Assembly: GCA_900765165.1 (NCBI GenBank)
Contig: CAAFQR010000053.1
Coordinates: 1-7,867 of the forward strand
DNA length: 7,867 nt
Reading direction: 5' to 3'
From: Veillonellaceae bacterium
GTDB taxonomy: Bacteria; Bacillota; Negativicutes; Veillonellales; Veillonellaceae
Position 1 is the stretch's first letter. Every line of letters begins with the position of its first letter. Position numbers and translations under genes: made by a program. Below, piece by piece: positions 6,784 through 7,867 of the stretch. The notes beneath the pieces were generated by a model, which worked only from the letters and a program-made list of their open reading frames with translations, did not search any database and was not told where the DNA came from.

Positions 6784-6903
6784 ATGGCTAGGATGTTTGC
6801 TGTAGCTTTAGTTGTAGTGTATGCTCTAGTTTTAGCTGTAGTGAATGCTGTAGTATTTGATCTGGTTTTTGCTGTATTGTATGAGCTAGCTGCGGCTATC
6901 TAG
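6784..6903 (+). CDS. Possible 39-residue hydrophobic peptide encoded by the right array
   Basis: From ATG 6784 (alternative ATG 6793) the array reads open for 39 codons to TAG 6901-6903. After MARMF the product is almost entirely Ala/Val/Leu/Tyr/Phe, for example AVALVVVYALVLAVV, with a single Asn, Asp and Glu in the interior. It would be one or two membrane segments. Against it: no Shine-Dalgarno is visible before either ATG, and the tetrapeptide pattern follows automatically from the 12-bp DNA repeat. It could be a microprotein, a relic, or simply the translation of repeat DNA. Reported as a candidate only. Confidence 0.15.
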   Translation: MARMFAVALVVVYALVLAVVNAVVFDLVFAVLYELAAAI

Positions 6904-6914
6904 CTGTGGCTATG
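6787..6914 (+). repeat. 12-bp periodic tandem array, right array
   Basis: About nine 12-bp units run from 6787 to 6894 with consensus near GCTGTAGTTTAT (clear copies GCTGTAGCTTTA at 6799, GTTGTAGTGTAT at 6811, GCTGTAGTGAAT at 6835, GCTGTAGTATTT at 6847). Neighbouring units alternate, giving a hint of a 24-bp super-period. The right end passes into a 14-bp direct repeat (TAGCTGCGGCTATC at 6887-6900, TAGCTGTGGCTATG at 6901-6914; 12 of 14 identical). Its reverse complement loosely resembles the left array (CTAGAG/CTAGAC, CATAC and TAAA elements). It ends about 30 nt before the ATG of the next gene, so it may form part of that gene's leader or contain its promoter. I see no convincing -35/-10 pair. 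Confidence 0.7.
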
Positions 6915-6945
6915 GATTTGTTGATATAAGAGAGGAGCTGTAACT

Positions 6946-7311
6946 ATGTTACTAGTAGAATACCCGAATTGTACAACCTGTAAAAAAGCAAAGAAATTTT
7001 TGACCGAACATAACATTGCGTTCGACGATCGTAATATAAAAGAAGAAAATCCAACAGCAGAAGAACTGACCAAATGGCAGGCGAAGAGTAACAAAGAAGT
7101 AAAAGGTTTCTTTAACACTAGCGGCCAAGTATATCGGAGCAATAATATAAAAGACCGTTTACCTAGCATGAGCGACCAGGAGAAGTTTGAACTGTTAGCT
7201 ACCGATGGTATGCTCGTAAAACGACCAATACTTATATTAGATGATGCGGTATTGGTTGGATTCAAGGAAGCTGAGTGGACGGAAGCGCTGAAGAGAAACG
7301 GATTGTTATAA
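6946..7311 (+). CDS. Spx/ArsC-family thioredoxin-fold protein with CxxC
   Basis: Small cytosolic thioredoxin-fold protein of the ArsC/Spx family, resembling Firmicute YusI-like 'arsenate reductase family' members of about 115-120 residues. Seen in 121 residues: YPNCTTCKKAKKFL (6-19), giving a redox C9-x-x-C12; FFNTSGQVYR (55-64); and the cis-proline segment GMLVKRPILILDD (88-100; R93, P94). It closes with VLVGFKEAEWTEALK (102-116), typical of the group. True E. coli-type ArsC has a lone catalytic Cys followed by an Arg, so arsenate reduction is not assured; a thiol-redox or Spx-like regulatory role is equally possible. The ATG is well set by AGAGGAG (6931-6937), 8 nt upstream. Codon use differs from the genes upstream (more AT-ending codons, several ATA isoleucines). 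It is probably monocistronic, with a terminator at 7432-7467. Confidence 0.87.
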   Translation: MLLVEYPNCTTCKKAKKFLTEHNIAFDDRNIKEENPTAEELTKWQAKSNKEVKGFFNTSGQVYRSNNIKDRLPSMSDQEKFELLATDGMLVKRPILILDDAVLVGFKEAEWTEALKRNGLL

Positions 7312-7322
7312 GGTTAGAAAAC

Positions 7323-7343
7323 GCTGAAATTCTAGAATTTAGC
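7323..7343. other. 14-bp perfect palindrome downstream of the Spx/ArsC-like gene
   Basis: AAATTCTAGAATTT (7327-7340) is its own reverse complement and is flanked by GCT (7323-7325) and AGC (7341-7343), extending the symmetry with a one-base bulge. It starts 16 nt after the stop codon and centres on CTAG. No T-run follows, so it is not a terminator; a protein-binding site or RNA 3' structure is possible. The AT-rich stretch after it (7344-7400) holds an 8-bp tandem ATAAAAGA pair (7378-7393) and a small AACCG/CGGTT stem (7401-7419). Confidence 0.5.
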
Positions 7344-7431
7344 TGTGACTTTAAAAATCGCTAAAATCTGCAAAAGTATAAAAGAATAAAAGAATATATT
7401 AACCGATTATCAAACGGTTGAAATCCAATAG

Positions 7432-7467
7432 GTGAGCCAGCGAGCGAAAGCGCGTTGGCTCACTTTT
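7432..7467 (+). terminator. Rho-independent terminator with GNRA loop
   Basis: GTGAGCCA (7432-7439) pairs perfectly with TGGCTCAC (7456-7463). The stem continues inward through G-U, C-G and G-C pairs, an A/G mismatch and GC/GC to a GAAA tetraloop (7446-7449). TTTT (7464-7467) follows immediately. This is a convincing + strand terminator 120 nt after the stop of the Spx/ArsC-like gene. Confidence 0.87.
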
Positions 7468-7484
7468 GCTATGTGCCAGGGTAC

Positions 7485-7523
7485 AAAAACTACGCAGGCG
7501 AGGCCCTATGGGCCGAGGATGCG
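7485..7523 (-). terminator. Candidate minus-strand terminator
   Basis: Read on the minus strand: CGCA, a 5-nt internal-loop side, GGCCC-ATA-GGGCC (7514-7502), a second 5-nt side, TGCG, then TAGTTTTT ending at 7485. The short perfect core stem plus T-run resembles an intrinsic terminator, and it lies 15 nt beyond the stop of the small minus-strand ORF. The interrupted stem keeps confidence low. Confidence 0.3.
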
Positions 7524-7529
7524 GCACTA

Positions 7530-7610
7530 CTACAATCTATAGCCGCCGAATCCGTACGGGCTACCATCAAAATGCCAAAATCTGCCCAACGCTCTAGGCA
7601 CTGTGTTCAT
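7530..7610 (-). CDS. Possible 26-residue minus-strand peptide
   Basis: On the minus strand, GGGGGAG (7624-7618) lies 7 nt before ATG (7610-7608), an excellent Shine-Dalgarno arrangement, and a 26-codon ORF runs to TAG at 7532-7530. The peptide begins MNTVPRALGRFW and its second half is rich in Gly, Tyr and Phe, with two Arg in the first ten residues and one near the end. A hairpin with a T-run follows. It is antisense to the open + strand stretch. It could be a small protein or leader peptide. No promoter is evident, and I recognise no family. Confidence 0.22.
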   Translation of the reverse strand: MNTVPRALGRFWHFDGSPYGFGGYRL

Positions 7611-7778
7611 GCTTTTTCTCCCCCAATAGGCTAAGGATTAGAAGCGCATTTGCGGCACAAATTCCTCGGAATTACACCACCGTACGCGGAAATTTTCCGG
7701 AGGCTATACAATCACTGACCGTAATAGGGGAAAAGCTAGTGCTTTGTCATGAAGAACCGTACATTAACATAACCTAGT

Positions 7779-7847
7779 AAAAGCAACGAAGCCGCCCTGT
7801 AGCGACCATTGGCGAAGCCGAAGGGAGCGAAGGGCGGAACGTTGCTT
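7779..7847 (-). terminator. Large stem-loop near the right edge, possible terminator of a leftward gene
   Basis: AAGCAACG (7781-7788) pairs perfectly with CGTTGCTT (7840-7847). After a small internal loop, CCGCCCT (7792-7798) pairs perfectly with AGGGCGG (7831-7837). The 32-nt apical region holds a further GGC-GAA-GCC hairpin (7811-7819). On the minus strand the stem ends in TTTT, with only two bases beyond the stem, then ACTAGG. It could terminate a leftward gene beyond 7867 or be a dispersed palindromic repeat; it looks more elaborate than a usual terminator. Confidence 0.4.
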
Positions 7848-7867
7848 ACTACCTATGAAATGCTAAC

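Larger units (their letters stand above)
7473..7775 (+). pseudogene. Open stretch, possibly a decayed gene (no confident CDS)
   Basis: Past the terminator, one + frame is open from before 7473 to a TAA at 7632-7634 (GTG 7473 is the only plausible start and lacks a good ribosome site). The same frame is open again from 7635 to a TGA at 7716. A shift of one frame near 7714 then continues (LTVIGEKLVLCHEEPYINIT) to a TAG at 7774-7776. The virtual peptide has protein-like segments (EALWAEDAALLQSIAAES, then GITPPYAEIFRRLYN), which made me suspect a relic. I recognise no family, and open runs of this length can occur by chance. The stretch also holds three CCGTAC copies (7552, 7680, 7757) and two TGCGGCAC copies (7520, 7651). 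Confidence 0.15.

Noticed and set aside
6925..6930. TATAAG as the -10 box of the Spx/ArsC-like gene
   Set aside because: It abuts the Shine-Dalgarno, so transcription would begin within or after the ribosome site; no matching -35 was seen.
7401..7430. tRNA-like T-arm (GGTTGAAATCC near 7415)
   Set aside because: No acceptor, D or anticodon stems can be drawn around it and the T-loop consensus is not met.
7781..7847. Integron attC site
   Set aside because: The stem ends do not carry the RYYYAAC / GTTRRRY core pair and no integrase or cassette layout is present.

Overview
The window looks like a chromosomal piece of a Gram-negative-type Firmicute (Negativicutes; a Megasphaera/Dialister/Veillonella-like organism is my inference). 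It pairs genes for LPS inner-core heptose synthesis and transfer with Firmicute-flavoured neighbours: an M18 aminopeptidase of the ApeA type and a CxxC-type Spx/ArsC-family protein. The first 6.6 kb is moderately GC-rich, with codons strongly biased to C in third position. The last 1.3 kb is clearly more AT-rich.

Layout: all confident genes are on the + strand. Positions 13-3776 hold a tight LPS-core cluster: hldD (ADP-heptose epimerase), gmhB (heptose bisphosphate phosphatase), a WaaC-like heptosyltransferase and a second family-9 heptosyltransferase. Gaps are 21, 14 and 0 nt. The first two make the activated sugar ADP-L-glycero-D-manno-heptose and the next two use it. Positions 3784-4764 encode a DEDDh 3'-5' exonuclease with a C-terminal zinc-ribbon-like segment, 7 nt after the cluster. 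Positions 4812-6212 encode the M18 aminopeptidase and 6274-6606 a 110-residue protein I do not recognise; these two have longer leaders and may be separately expressed.

Positions 6607-6945 contain no confident gene but are highly structured. Two 12-bp-periodic tandem arrays (6615-6710 and about 6787-6914) lie on either side of a 9-bp hairpin (6714-6744), and CTAG tetranucleotides are unusually dense. The right array reads as a 39-codon, almost wholly hydrophobic ORF. A 12/24-bp periodicity also occurs inside the WaaC-like gene, where it encodes an in-frame low-complexity insertion, and a 27-bp tandem repeat encodes part of that protein's C-terminal tail. Small-repeat expansion therefore seems to have acted at several places in this short window.

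Positions 6946-7311 encode the Spx/ArsC-like protein, followed by a 14-bp perfect palindrome and a good GNRA-loop intrinsic terminator (7432-7467). The last 400 bases have no confident gene. They hold a possible small minus-strand unit (Shine-Dalgarno, 26-codon ORF, hairpin plus T-run; 7610 down to 7485), an overlapping + strand open stretch that may be a decayed gene, and a large stem-loop (7781-7847) near the right edge.

No CRISPR array, tRNA, rRNA, insertion sequence or recognisable defence system is visible. The best candidates for something undescribed are the paired 12-bp arrays with their hydrophobic ORF, the repeat-built insertion in the heptosyltransferase, and the small minus-strand unit.
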